Source: Lederbergia sp. NSJ-179 (lineage in GTDB: Bacteria > Bacillota > Bacilli > Bacillales > Bacillaceae_C). Taken from it: a stretch of DNA of 64,000 nucleotides. Each line of letters starts with the position of its first letter. The stretch's first letter is position 1. The position numbers and the translations under genes are program-made. Shown piece after piece: positions 25,279-34,645 of the stretch. The notes beneath the pieces are model-generated. The model worked only from the letters and a program-made list of their open reading frames with translations, ran no database searches and was not told where the DNA came from. The DNA lies in contig NZ_JALIFP010000003.1 in the NCBI RefSeq assembly GCF_022867885.1, positions 62,001-126,000 of the forward strand, in the 5' to 3' direction.

Positions 25279-25360
25279 GTGAAATAATAGGAGAAAAAGA
25301 GAATTTTATTAGAAAAGAATAATCAGACCCCCAGTCGGAGGCAGCCTTTCCGCTATAGTT

Positions 25361-25408
25361 AGAAGGGGAGTAATCGATTTCACCAATAAAATTGATTACT
25401 CCTTCTAC
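25361..25408. terminator. Hairpin between convergent genes
   Basis: GAAGGGGAGTAATCGATTT pairs with AAATTGATTACTCCTTC with few mismatches. There is no clear T-run on either side, so termination may be factor-dependent or the hairpin may protect the 3' end. Confidence 0.45.
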
Positions 25409-25414
25409 AAAGGT

Positions 25415-25951
25415 TCATTGTTGTTCTTCTGTTTCTTGTAAAAAGGCCTCCTCTTCCTCTGGGCTCAAAATGCCTGTTGCTTTTCCGATTGTCCCTCCTT
25501 GTAATTGCCAGATCGCATTATGGTCTTGGTCCACTTTGGAAAAATCTCCGTCCTTCCATCTCTCTAAAATATCCCTGTAGACACTTTCATTTTTTAAATT
25601 TACTTGATTTAGGCCCTGTAATAACCAGTCGATTCTCTCAGGAGTAATTTCATAAAATCCCCATTTTTCATCTGCTTTCACTTTTTGATGGGACATTTTA
25701 TGAATGTAATTTCGATAATCCGAATCGGTTAACTCCTCTTGTGTACTTTTTTGCCCAAAAGGATTGGGTGTTTCTGCTCCCTCCTCCACATCATTCTCTT
25801 CAGCGGCTGTTACAGCATGAACCTCTGTTTCTTTCTTATCTTTATGTGCCTCTTCTGGTGATTTTGGAGAATCTGTGAATACAAGAATAAAAAAGATCCC
25901 CACTAGCACAACGATAAATCCTATTAAGGACCATACAATCTTTTTATACAC
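25415..25951 (-). CDS. Membrane-anchored DUF6241-like protein
   Basis: 178 aa. An N-terminal membrane segment (IVWSLIGFIVVLVGIFFILVF) is followed by a charged linker and a conserved globular part (LTDSDYRNYIHKMSHQKV, KWGFYEITPERIDWLL). The latter matches my memory of the DUF6241 family of Bacillaceae; function unknown. RBS AGGAGG lies before the ATG on the minus strand. Single gene. Confidence 0.65.
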   Translation of the reverse strand: MYKKIVWSLIGFIVVLVGIFFILVFTDSPKSPEEAHKDKKETEVHAVTAAEENDVEEGAETPNPFGQKSTQEELTDSDYRNYIHKMSHQKVKADEKWGFYEITPERIDWLLQGLNQVNLKNESVYRDILERWKDGDFSKVDQDHNAIWQLQGGTIGKATGILSPEEEEAFLQETEEQQ

Positions 25952-26137
25952 GAAAGAAGACCTCCTTTAAAAACCAAAATCTGTTCACATATTAGGATGA
26001 TTTTTAATCATACAGTATTTCTTTTTATATTCGTGATAAATCATGATTTACCTGCAAAATATTAATACTCGAAAAATGCGGGCTCTAGCGTTATAATACT
26101 ATAGTTAAGTATCCAAAGTCGAAAGAGAGTGTTACGG

Positions 26138-26857
26138 ATGGGACGTAAATGGAATAATATTAAAGAAAAAAAAGCGTTAAAAGATAAAAACACGAGTCGT
26201 ATTTATGCGAAATTTGGCCGCGAAATTTATGTGGCAGCCAAACAAGGTGAACCAGATCCAGACGCGAATCAGGCTTTAAAAGTCGTCTTAGAAAGAGCGA
26301 AGACCTATAATGTACCGAAGGCGATTATTGACCGGGCGATCGAAAAAGCAAAAGGAGGTTCAGATGAAAGTTACTCTGAGCTTCGTTATGAAGGCTTCGG
26401 TCCAAACGGCTCGATGATCATTGTCGATGCGCTTACTAATAATGTGAACCGGACAGCTTCTGAAGTTCGAGCAGCCTTTGGTAAAAATGGCGGCAATATG
26501 GGGGTGAGCGGTTCTGTTGCCTATATGTTTGAGGCAACCGCTGTTTTTGGCATCGAAGGTAAAACAGCGGATGAGGTACTAGAAATATTAATGGAAGCTG
26601 ATGTCGATGTCCGTGATATAATCGAAGAAGAAGACACGGTGATCGTCTATGCGGAGCCTGATCAATTTCATGCCGTACAAGAAGCACTAGAACAAGCGGG
26701 GATCACAGAATTCTCTATCGCCGAACTAACGATGATTGCTCAAAATGAAGTGACCTTGCCAGAAGAAGACCAAACCCAGTTTGAAAAATTGGTGGATGTA
26801 TTAGAAGATTTGGAAGATGTTCAGCAGGTGTATCATAATGTTGATTTGGGTGATTAA
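26138..26857 (+). CDS. yeeI: YebC/PmpR-family protein YeeI
   Basis: 239 aa, nearly the same length as B. subtilis YeeI and highly similar throughout ([43 protein letters not shown]). YebC-family proteins were annotated as DNA-binding regulators; recent work on the family points to a role in translation of proline-rich stretches. ATG 26138 is preferred over the GTG three codons earlier because it matches the family N-terminus. Followed by a terminator. Confidence 0.95.
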   Translation: MGRKWNNIKEKKALKDKNTSRIYAKFGREIYVAAKQGEPDPDANQALKVVLERAKTYNVPKAIIDRAIEKAKGGSDESYSELRYEGFGPNGSMIIVDALTNNVNRTASEVRAAFGKNGGNMGVSGSVAYMFEATAVFGIEGKTADEVLEILMEADVDVRDIIEEEDTVIVYAEPDQFHAVQEALEQAGITEFSIAELTMIAQNEVTLPEEDQTQFEKLVDVLEDLEDVQQVYHNVDLGD

Positions 26858-26868
26858 AGCCATCTAAA

Positions 26869-26906
26869 ACCAATCCTTCAAATAGAGGGATTGGCTAATT
26901 ATATTT
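26869..26906 (+). terminator. Terminator after yeeI
   Basis: CCAATCC (26870-26876) pairs with GGATTGG (26888-26894); a T-rich stretch (TTATATTTTT) follows. Confidence 0.75.
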
Positions 26907-27166
26907 TTGGCAAAATATGGCAAGGGGACAGCGCTTCCTCAATGCCTGTAAAAATTCTTCCTTCTGCTTTGGCGTTAAAAATATCAGTGAGTGCGCAACG
27001 GCTATTAGTGAACTTCTGCCCCCCGTAACTCGGCAACGGAGTAAAAGTTCAGCAACCAACCCCAGTATTCTTTCACCACATGAATATATCAGCAATTTTC
27101 GCTGTCATTAGACAAAAATCGCTTTATAGGAGATAATTTTCATATAAATACGTTACTTTATCCCGA
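26907..27166. other. Intergenic stretch without a recognisable gene
   Basis: The minus strand has a 66-codon frame (26895-27095) including TGGRSSLIAVAHSL and PKQKEEFLQALRKR, which looks protein-like but has no ribosome binding site and no family I know. It may be a remnant of a transposase or other gene. No RNA gene is evident. Confidence 0.3.
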
Positions 27167-27184
27167 TTGCGGAGGTGCTGCAAG

Positions 27185-28432
27185 ATGAATGATCAGCAGG
27201 ATTCCCAAAATAAAAGGCAAATAGAGGATCTCATAAAATCGATATATGAGGCTTTGACGAAAGCTAAAATTCCAGGAAAAGTGAAAAAGAAGATCCAAGT
27301 AGAACTGGATTCATTAAAGGCTTTTACATTGGATGCACGGCCTGCCCGGTTTGCGATCGTCGGCAGAAGAGGGGCCGGTAAATCAAGTCTGATTAACGCA
27401 GTTTTTGGCGAAAAAAGAGCAGAGATTGGCGATGTGAAAGCACGAACTGGCGCTGGGAAATGGCATCGATATCAGTCTGATTCTGGAGCTCTCGAAATAT
27501 TAGATACAAGGGGCTTAGGAGAAGCAGATGATCCGGAGGAAGCCTTTTCAAAAGGGACTGCTTTAGAAGAAGTACAAGCCTCTATTAAGGAAAAATGCCC
27601 CGATGCGATTTTGTTTTTGAGTAAAGCAAAAGAAGTGAGCTCACGAATTGATGAAGATATACAGCAACTATTGGAGTTAAAAAAGACAATTCAGGAAGTC
27701 CATGAATTTGATGTGCCGATTATTGGGGTGGTCACACAAGTGGATGAATTAAGTCCAAAATCAGCGGACAAGCCGCCATTTGATCATCCAGTCAAACAGG
27801 AAAATATTCTTGAGGCGACACAAGTATTAGAAACGAAATTGCGAGAGACTGTTTCCAATCCCGTTAAAGTCATCCCTGTATCGGCCTATATGGAATTTGA
27901 TCATGACGCGATTGTATATGATATTCGTTGGAATATTGATCGATTGTTGGATTATCTGATTGAGAAGCTGCCCAATGAAGCACAAATGGTACTGGCGAAA
28001 TTATCGAAAATAAAATCAGTGCAAAAGAAAGTAGCCCGTAGATTGGGAAAGAGCATAGCCGGTATAACAGGAGCAATAGGGGCAAGCCCCATCCCGGGAC
28101 CTGATCTCCCGATTATTACTGGCTTACAAACAACGATGATTGCTTCCATCGCTTTAATTTCTGGACAAAAGCTTGGGAAAAAATCTGTCGTCGAATTTAT
28201 GGGCGCTATGGGAGTGAATGTTGCAACTGGAATGGTTTTACGCCAAGTGGCAAGACAATTAGTAAAATTTATCCCTGTTGCTGGTAGTGTCATTTCCGGA
28301 GTTATTGCAACTGCAGGCACCTATGCCTTATGTGAAGCAGCGATCGCCTATTTTATTGAAGGGAAATCAATCGAACGAGTGAAGGAAACCTATGAGCATG
28401 AATTTGAGGAGCAAAAAAAGAACGAGAAGTAG
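27185..28432 (+). CDS. Era/MMR-type GTPase with C-terminal DUF697-like membrane domain
   Basis: 415 aa. G1 is GRRGAGKSS (60-68), G3 LDTRGLG and G4 VTQVDE (a T-x-x-D variant of NKxD). The C-terminal part is rich in small hydrophobic residues (GITGAIGASPIPGPDLPIITG, GAMGVNVATGMVLR), as in DUF697 proteins, and probably inserts into or lies on the membrane. Role unknown; relatives are implicated in stress or magnesium handling, without proof here. GGAGGTG lies 9 nt before ATG 27185. Single gene. Confidence 0.82.
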   Translation: MNDQQDSQNKRQIEDLIKSIYEALTKAKIPGKVKKKIQVELDSLKAFTLDARPARFAIVGRRGAGKSSLINAVFGEKRAEIGDVKARTGAGKWHRYQSDSGALEILDTRGLGEADDPEEAFSKGTALEEVQASIKEKCPDAILFLSKAKEVSSRIDEDIQQLLELKKTIQEVHEFDVPIIGVVTQVDELSPKSADKPPFDHPVKQENILEATQVLETKLRETVSNPVKVIPVSAYMEFDHDAIVYDIRWNIDRLLDYLIEKLPNEAQMVLAKLSKIKSVQKKVARRLGKSIAGITGAIGASPIPGPDLPIITGLQTTMIASIALISGQKLGKKSVVEFMGAMGVNVATGMVLRQVARQLVKFIPVAGSVISGVIATAGTYALCEAAIAYFIEGKSIERVKETYEHEFEEQKKNEK

Positions 28433-28561
28433 AAAGTGGGGACAACTGTTTAAGGTTGTCCTGTTTTCATGCGATAGGTAAAAAATAACCGCGACTTTTA
28501 AACATCATAATGATATATTTAATATAATACCTAATGAATAAGTAAAGAGGAGTTTTGGATC

Positions 28562-29740
28562 ATGTCACGTCATATAAGAGAGCCGTTGTATTTACAAATT
28601 AAAGAGCACTTTAAACAGTTAATAACTTCTAAACAGTTGAATGCTCACGATCAAATTCCACCGGAGCGGGAGATTATGGAGGATTTTAATGTGAGTCGGA
28701 TTACGGTTACGAATGCTTTAACAGAATTGGTACAAGAAGGGTGGATTTATCGAATACCTGGAAAAGGCAGCTATGTAAAGGAAATGGATAAGTTTCCTTC
28801 AAGTGATCAATCGAATGTGGAAGAAAAATCTTTACAAATGGAAGAGGCAGAGAGGTCCGCTAGTCGAGACACAAAGCGAAAACTAATTGGTCTTATCATG
28901 CCCACCATTGTAGATTCTTTTGCAGTAAGGTTAATAAATGGCATTCAAAGTGAATTACAAAAAACGGAGTATTCCATTGTGATTATGCTTAGCAATAATT
29001 CTAAAAAAACAGAACAGACTGCAATAAGAGAATTATTAAGAATGGGAGTGGCTGGTTTACTTATCTTTCCTGTTGATGCAGAAACATATAACGATGATAT
29101 TTTGGAATTAAAAGTTAGGAATTTTCCTTTTGTGTTAGTGGATCGTTATTTACCAGGGGTAGAGACAAATTATGTAAATTCTGACAATGTAACAGGGACA
29201 ATGTTGGCTGTATCTCATTTATGGGACTTGGGGCACCGGGATATTGTCATTTGTGCTGACTCACCAAGGTCCACTATTACGATAGAAGACAGAATAAAAG
29301 GATACATGAATGCTCTTAGAGAAAGAGGAGCGATGATTAATCCGTCCTTTATTTTAACTGATTTCACAGTGGATTACCATGACTTAGAGGAGGACGGCCT
29401 TTTCCATCAACTTCTAATGAATGGCGCGGCCACTGCCTATATCACCTTAAATGCAAAGCTTGGTCTCTATCTTTCTAAATTGGCGGAACATTTGAACGTG
29501 AAAATTCCTGATGACATTTCGATTGTCACGTTCGATAATCCTCACTTTGATGATGAATTAGGTGACTTCACGCATATTTTTCAATCAGAAAATACAATCG
29601 GCAAGGAGGCAGCAACCATATTACTCCAATTGTTGAAGGAGGATCAGAATGATGGTGCCTGCTATGAAAAAAGGATTATTCCACCAAAACTTGTTGTCAA
29701 CGGGTCAACTGGTCCCGCACCAATGAACGAAAATCAATGA
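28562..29740 (+). CDS. AraR-type regulator (GntR helix-turn-helix plus LacI-like sensor)
   Basis: 392 aa. Residues 1-75 are a GntR winged helix (REPLYLQIKEHFKQLI, PPEREIMEDFNVSRITVTNAL). Residues about 105-385 form a periplasmic-binding-protein type I domain (LIGLIMPTIVDSFAVRLINGIQ, LGHRDIVICADSP, PDDISIVTFDNP) that binds a sugar. AraR is the prototype of this fusion. It is the first gene of the glycoside block; a strong promoter with a TTGTACG half site begins 18 bp after its stop, so it probably represses the genes at 30171 and 32566. Confidence 0.9.
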   Translation: MSRHIREPLYLQIKEHFKQLITSKQLNAHDQIPPEREIMEDFNVSRITVTNALTELVQEGWIYRIPGKGSYVKEMDKFPSSDQSNVEEKSLQMEEAERSASRDTKRKLIGLIMPTIVDSFAVRLINGIQSELQKTEYSIVIMLSNNSKKTEQTAIRELLRMGVAGLLIFPVDAETYNDDILELKVRNFPFVLVDRYLPGVETNYVNSDNVTGTMLAVSHLWDLGHRDIVICADSPRSTITIEDRIKGYMNALRERGAMINPSFILTDFTVDYHDLEEDGLFHQLLMNGAATAYITLNAKLGLYLSKLAEHLNVKIPDDISIVTFDNPHFDDELGDFTHIFQSENTIGKEAATILLQLLKEDQNDGACYEKRIIPPKLVVNGSTGPAPMNENQ

Positions 29741-29757
29741 CCATTATTTTTTTGTTA

Positions 29758-29810
29758 TTGACATAAACGTATGGTTGGATATAATAATATAGAAATTGTA
29801 CGATGATTTT
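29758..29810 (+). promoter_or_regulatory. SigA promoter with AraR-like operator half site
   Basis: TTGACA (29758-29763) and TATAAT (29780-29785) are 16 bp apart, a near-consensus vegetative promoter. At the expected start site AAATTGTACG (29794-29803) continues ATGATTT; AAATTGTACG matches one half of the known AraR palindrome. The regulator encoded directly upstream is the obvious candidate to bind it. Confidence 0.65.
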
Positions 29811-30170
29811 AAAATTTTTATATATGGATTCATACGCAGTGATCTTCGAGAGATTTTCATCCTCAGATGCCTCAATTCTAACAGTATGGGATTCTATTAG
29901 AAATAGGTTTGAAAACGCTATTGCGGTTATGAATATTGATATTTTGAGGTGGAAATCGAACAAGGAGTGCATTTTGAGGTTGTACGTGGAGACCAGTATT
30001 TTGACCTTGTTCGTTAAGCGAATGGGTTACCACGTAAATAATAGATTGGCTTGAATACCAAGAGAAAATCATCAGCTTCGCATTCTTCTGACGTCAAGCG
30101 AACGCATAGTAAATACGAAGGGGGATCCATTGGGATAAGCGGCTCCCCCTTAAAAATTAGGAGGGTGAAA
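29792..30170 (+). promoter_or_regulatory. Long structured 5' leader of the glycoside genes
   Basis: About 380 nt separate the promoter from the start codon at 30171. CGAACAAGG (29957-29965) pairs perfectly with CCTTGTTCG (30005-30013), and TACGTGG (29983-29989) pairs perfectly with CCACGTA (30030-30036); the two helices interleave, so both can form only as a pseudoknot. A further hairpin AAGGGGG/CCCCCTT (30118-30152) lies just before the ribosome binding site. It matches no riboswitch class I can recall. An 83-codon frame inside has no ribosome binding site. Confidence 0.5.
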
Positions 30171-32363
30171 ATGACAAAAGGAAATCGTAATGAAGAAAGA
30201 ACGGGATTTCAGGAAGTTGCGGCATATCAACCTTCCTACGATTTACAGACAGACTTTGTCATGGTTTACGGAATTGATGAGTCTATGCCAGAGCGGATTA
30301 AAGAATGGAAAGATAAAGGGTATGTTGTCCATTTAATGACCGGTGTAGCTTGGGGAGAATACAAAGAATATTTATATGGAGAAGTTGATGGGAGGAATCA
30401 TTGGGACGAAGCCCAAAAAAATAAAAAAGGAGACCATATTAGCCATGGTGTCGATGTTCCATACATGGTGCCGACGGTTTCCTATACGAACTTTCTGACA
30501 ACCCGGATTAAACAGGCTGTTGATGCCGGTGTCGAGGCCATTCATTTGGAAGAACCTGAATTCTGGGTGGATGGTGGCTATTCGGAAGCATTTAAACGGG
30601 AGTGGCAAATTTATTATAAAGAGCCATGGATGCCACCACATCAATCGGTAGACGCCCAATACCGGGCCTCACAGTTGAAAGCATATTTATATACGCGCAG
30701 TTTAGATCGCTTATGTAGTGAATTGAAGGAGTATGCATTAGTAAAATATAATCGTTTTCTACGCTTTTATGTGCCAACCCATAGTCTCATCAACTATACG
30801 CAATGGCGGATTGTCAGTCCTGAATCAAAGTTAATTGATTTACCGGCGGTGGACGGTTATATCGCACAAATCTGGACGGGAACCTCGAGAACTCAAAATG
30901 TATATGAAGGAGTCCGTAAAGAGAGAACATTTGAAACCGCCTTTTTAGAATATGGAATGATGCAGGAGCTTGTTAGTGGGACAGACCGAAGAATGTGGTT
31001 TTTACATGATCCGATTGAGGATAATGCTAGATATACTTGGTCAGACTATCGAAAAAACTATTTCAAGACCGTAGTGGCTTCCCTTTTACACCCAGAAATC
31101 GCCCATTATGAAGTTTCTCCATGGCCAAGGAGGATTTTTGAAGGGACTTATCCCAGTGAAGATGGGACCACGCGAGAAAGAATTCCGAAAGATTACGCTA
31201 CGACCCTCCTTACAGTGATGCATACATTGGGAAATATGGATCAGGAGGATATCCGGATTGACGGAAGACATGAAAAAATCGGTGTGCTTGTGTCAGATTC
31301 CACGATGTATCAAAGGAAAAATTTTGCCATTGAAGGGAATGAAACCGACTCTCGTTATGACGGAACAAATCCTGTGGCCATTTCCAAAGTAGAGGAAATG
31401 GATTTACTAAACTTTTCCCATTTTTATGGACTGGCATTGCCACTTTTAAAAAGAGGATTCTGGGTAAGGCCTGTTCAGTTGGATAATATCCGCCGCTTTT
31501 CTAATTACTTAAAGGATTATAGATTGTTGGTTTTAAGTTACGAATTTTTAAAGCCGGAATATCCTGATCTACATAATGCCATCGCCCAATGGGTAAAAGA
31601 GGGCGGCATTCTGATTTATGTTGGGGATGATAGCGATCCATACCATGAAGTAAGGGAATGGTGGAATAATCGGAAACAAAAATATCATTCGCCAAGAGAA
31701 CATCTTTTTGAAAGTCTAGGATTTTCTCGTGAGACGAAGCAAGGTCTATATGAAGTAGAAAAAGGGATCGTTGGTTATTTAAATATTTCTCCGAATAAAT
31801 GTGCTGAAAGTAAAAAAGATGCAGATTTATTAAGGGAAACGGTAAAAAATAGTTTGGAAATGGCTGATGCTACTTTTAAATGGGAAGAAAACAATTACTT
31901 CATGTTACAAAGAGGACCTTATCGAGTGGCGGCTGTTTTGGATGAATCCGTACATACAAAACCGCTTGAATTGGATGGAAGATTTGTTGATTTATTTGAC
32001 CCGCAATTAAAGGTGAGACAGAAAATGTCTTTACAGCCGAATGATAACGCGTTTCTATATGATTTAGACTATCATCCATTTGATGAGGAAGTAGTGGTGA
32101 TTGCTTCATCTTCAAGAGTGGAGGACCTTACACAGCATCCATCAGGCTTTGAGATGGTGGTGAAAGGCCCGGAAAAAATGGCTTCGGTGGCACGTGTGTA
32201 TTGTCCGAAAAAACCACGTGAAGCAAAACTTTTTACTGGAAGTAGGAGTGAAGCAATCAAATGGGAGTGGGATGAAGCGACAAAAACTGTGTTATTAAAC
32301 TATGTTCATAACACTGATCTTGTCACAAAGGTGCAAGTCAAGTGGAAATCCAAATCTGTATAA
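30171..32363 (+). CDS. Glycosidase-like protein of unassigned family, 730 aa
   Basis: No signal peptide, so cytosolic. Residues about 25-380 look like a (beta/alpha)8 barrel: FVMVYGIDESMPERIKEWK, YVVHLMTGVAWGEY, then GVEAIHLEEPEFWVDGG (EEPE at 127-130, a possible catalytic acid) and VDGYIAQIWTGTS. Residues about 415-540 resemble the GATase-like trimerisation domain of GH42 enzymes (YRLLVLSYEFLKPEYPD, WVKEGGILIYVGDDSD). A beta-sandwich follows. I cannot place it in a named family. ATG 30171 has AGGAGGG at 5 nt; a longer frame to 30051 has no start signal. The DUF4965 gene downstream and the AraR-type regulator upstream suggest action on an imported glycoside. Confidence 0.65.
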   Translation: MTKGNRNEERTGFQEVAAYQPSYDLQTDFVMVYGIDESMPERIKEWKDKGYVVHLMTGVAWGEYKEYLYGEVDGRNHWDEAQKNKKGDHISHGVDVPYMVPTVSYTNFLTTRIKQAVDAGVEAIHLEEPEFWVDGGYSEAFKREWQIYYKEPWMPPHQSVDAQYRASQLKAYLYTRSLDRLCSELKEYALVKYNRFLRFYVPTHSLINYTQWRIVSPESKLIDLPAVDGYIAQIWTGTSRTQNVYEGVRKERTFETAFLEYGMMQELVSGTDRRMWFLHDPIEDNARYTWSDYRKNYFKTVVASLLHPEIAHYEVSPWPRRIFEGTYPSEDGTTRERIPKDYATTLLTVMHTLGNMDQEDIRIDGRHEKIGVLVSDSTMYQRKNFAIEGNETDSRYDGTNPVAISKVEEMDLLNFSHFYGLALPLLKRGFWVRPVQLDNIRRFSNYLKDYRLLVLSYEFLKPEYPDLHNAIAQWVKEGGILIYVGDDSDPYHEVREWWNNRKQKYHSPREHLFESLGFSRETKQGLYEVEKGIVGYLNISPNKCAESKKDADLLRETVKNSLEMADATFKWEENNYFMLQRGPYRVAAVLDESVHTKPLELDGRFVDLFDPQLKVRQKMSLQPNDNAFLYDLDYHPFDEEVVVIASSSRVEDLTQHPSGFEMVVKGPEKMASVARVYCPKKPREAKLFTGSRSEAIKWEWDEATKTVLLNYVHNTDLVTKVQVKWKSKSV

Positions 32364-32407
32364 ACAATGGGTGATTTAGTTGATCGCCTAGAGAGGGGGC
32401 GAATGAA

Positions 32408-32448
32408 AGCTCATAGCACTATTTTAAAGCTATCGCTTGCTATGAGCT
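32408..32448 (+). promoter_or_regulatory. Strong intercistronic hairpin
   Basis: AGCTCATAGCA (32408-32418) and TGCTATGAGCT (32438-32448) form a perfect 11-bp stem with a 19-nt loop and no T-run after it. It lies between the two glycoside genes and may stabilise or attenuate the upstream message. Confidence 0.5.
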
Positions 32449-32565
32449 AATCCAAGCAGGATTGAGAGTTTTGTCCGTCTGAATTGAGCATAGAATCCAT
32501 ATTTAGGAAAAAATTTAGGCATCCAATGCTGAATTGCATATTAAAATTTATAGGAGCTGAAAGCA

Positions 32566-34566
32566 ATGTCTCAGAAATTAAGACCCCCTTCCGTACCATT
32601 AGTGACGAATGACCCTTATTTGAGCATCTGGTCAGCAGTAGACCATTTATACGATGACCATACTTGCCATTGGACAAATAAGCGTAATAGTATGGTAGGA
32701 ATCATTTTAATCGATGGTAAGCCAAGAAGATTTATGGGAAAAGTAGAGTTGGTTGAGGCGAGACCATATGAAGAGCCTCCAAGTTTGGAGCAGAAAAGTT
32801 TACAAGTTGATCCATTAACAAGTACGTACACATTTGCCGGTGATGGAATTGAACTCGAAGTAAGCTTTATGACACCATTACTCCTTGATGATTTGGATCT
32901 ATTGTCAAGACCTGCTTCTTATGTTACTTTCCGTGTTCGTTCGGTTGATGGGAAGCCGCATGATGTGAAAATATATTTTGATATATCTGGTGAATGTTGT
33001 GTGAACACACCCGACCAAGAAGTGATTTGGTCACGCGAAATCATCAATGACCAAATTGTCAGCCTGCGTATGGGCACAGAGGCGCAGCCAATTTTACAAA
33101 GGGTTGGCGATGACACGAGAATAGATTGGGGCTACTTTTATTTAGCAGCTAAAGGGACAAGTGACCTTAAGACCGTGATTCATTCATATAATGCTAGAAA
33201 AAGATTTGTAGAGACGGGGCAATTGCCTGAGAGCGATGATGAACAACAACCGCGGTCTCTCGTTGATAATCCTCCGGTTATGGCCGTTGTGTTGGGACTC
33301 GGGGAGATAAATGAAGATTGGGCTTCGGACTATTTGGTTTTGGCATACGATGATATTCACTCCATTGAATATTTCGGGAAACCTCTGGATGCCTATTGGC
33401 GCAGGAATGGTATGACGTTTGCAGACATGCTTGTTTTGGCTGTAGAACAATATGATGAAATTCAAGAGAAGTGTGATACATTCCATTCTCAACTGATCAA
33501 CGAGAGTAAAGATGCGGGTGGGGAAAAATATCAAGATATTCTCTCATTAGCCTATCGTCAAGCGATTGCCGCACATAAATTGGTTTGTGATGAAAATGGA
33601 GATATTTTATTTTTTTCAAAAGAAAATTTCAGTAATGGCTGTATCGCGACAGTGGATGTCAGTTATCCGTCGATTCCGCTTTTTCTACATTATAATCCTG
33701 AATTAGTGAAGGGAATGATGCGGCCAATTTTCCGCTATGCGGGAAGTCCAGATTGGAAATTTGACTTTGCTCCCCACGATGTCGGAACTTACCCGAAAGC
33801 AAATGGACAAGTGTACGGTGAAAATAAATTAGAATTTCAAATGCCGATTGAAGAATGCGGGAATATGCTCATCATGGCTGCAGCTGTCAGCCTCTATGAA
33901 GAGGATGCTAGTTTTGCCAAGGCGCATTGGGGACTTTTAAGCAAATGGGCCAACTATCTGTTGGAAAACGGGCTTGATCCGGAGAATCAATTGTGCACAG
34001 ATGATTTTGCCGGGCATTTAGCGCATAATGCCAATCTGTCGATTAAAGCGATTATGGGAATTGGTGCGTATTCAATTATGTGCAAAATGCTAAATGACTC
34101 GGTAGCGGAAACGAAATATTTAATGTCTGCGAAAGAAATGGCTTCAAAATGGGAAGGTATGGCACGTGTACAAGACCATTCGAAACTAACTTTTGATAGT
34201 GAATCTGATACCTGGAGTCTCAAGTATAATCTTGTCTGGGATCATCTTTTTGGTCTCCACCTTTTTTCAGACGAGCTAAAAGCAAAGGAACTTTCATTTT
34301 ACCGCACTAAACAGAACCAATACGGAACCCCGCTTGACAATCGAAATACGTATACGAAAGCGGATTGGTTTGTTTGGAGTGCATCTATGGCAGAATCGAA
34401 GGAGGACTTCGAGAAAATGATTGCGCCTCTATGGGATTTTTTAAATGAATCTTCTAGTAGAGTACCTTTGACAGATTGGTATGACACGGTTACAGGGAAG
34501 CAGAGCGGGTTTCAAAATCGCTCCGTAGTAGGGGGATTATTTATTCAATTGCTGAATCGTAAATAA
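32566..34566 (+). CDS. DUF4965/DUF1793 (glutaminase A-like) protein
   Basis: 666 aa. The N-terminus RPPSVPLVTNDPYLSIWS with HWTNKRNSMVGII is the characteristic DUF4964/DUF5127 start, and residues about 300-660 are the DUF4965/DUF1793 part with SLAYRQAIAAHKLV, FSNGCIATVDVSYPSIPLFL and DDFAGHLAHNANLSIKAI. The fold is an alpha/alpha barrel like many glycosidases. The one named member, fungal GtaA, is called a glutaminase and is secreted, whereas this protein has no signal peptide. In this setting a glycosidase role is likelier than glutaminase, which is my inference. A terminator follows at 34600. Confidence 0.85.
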   Translation: MSQKLRPPSVPLVTNDPYLSIWSAVDHLYDDHTCHWTNKRNSMVGIILIDGKPRRFMGKVELVEARPYEEPPSLEQKSLQVDPLTSTYTFAGDGIELEVSFMTPLLLDDLDLLSRPASYVTFRVRSVDGKPHDVKIYFDISGECCVNTPDQEVIWSREIINDQIVSLRMGTEAQPILQRVGDDTRIDWGYFYLAAKGTSDLKTVIHSYNARKRFVETGQLPESDDEQQPRSLVDNPPVMAVVLGLGEINEDWASDYLVLAYDDIHSIEYFGKPLDAYWRRNGMTFADMLVLAVEQYDEIQEKCDTFHSQLINESKDAGGEKYQDILSLAYRQAIAAHKLVCDENGDILFFSKENFSNGCIATVDVSYPSIPLFLHYNPELVKGMMRPIFRYAGSPDWKFDFAPHDVGTYPKANGQVYGENKLEFQMPIEECGNMLIMAAAVSLYEEDASFAKAHWGLLSKWANYLLENGLDPENQLCTDDFAGHLAHNANLSIKAIMGIGAYSIMCKMLNDSVAETKYLMSAKEMASKWEGMARVQDHSKLTFDSESDTWSLKYNLVWDHLFGLHLFSDELKAKELSFYRTKQNQYGTPLDNRNTYTKADWFVWSASMAESKEDFEKMIAPLWDFLNESSSRVPLTDWYDTVTGKQSGFQNRSVVGGLFIQLLNRK

Positions 34567-34599
34567 AATCATTTGTTAGTAGATACAAACATCCATACA

Positions 34600-34645
34600 A
34601 AGGCGATTTTTCAATTCAACCTATGAGTGGAAAATCGCCTTTTTC
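34600..34645. terminator. Bidirectional terminator
   Basis: AAGGCGATTTTTC pairs with GGAAAATCGCCTT and is followed by TTTC on the plus strand and TTTG on the minus strand. It ends the DUF4965 gene and also a small broken gene on the other strand. Confidence 0.8.

Noticed and set aside
26895-27095. 66-codon minus-strand frame as a gene
   Set aside because: Protein-like in part but without a ribosome binding site or a family I recognise; recorded as a possible remnant only.
29803-30054. 83-codon frame in the glycoside leader
   Set aside because: No ribosome binding site before the ATG, and the same bases form the interleaved stems.
30051-30170. N-terminal 40-residue extension of the 730-aa protein
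   Set aside because: The extension runs through the leader hairpin, and the ATG at 30171 has a near-perfect AGGAGGG.
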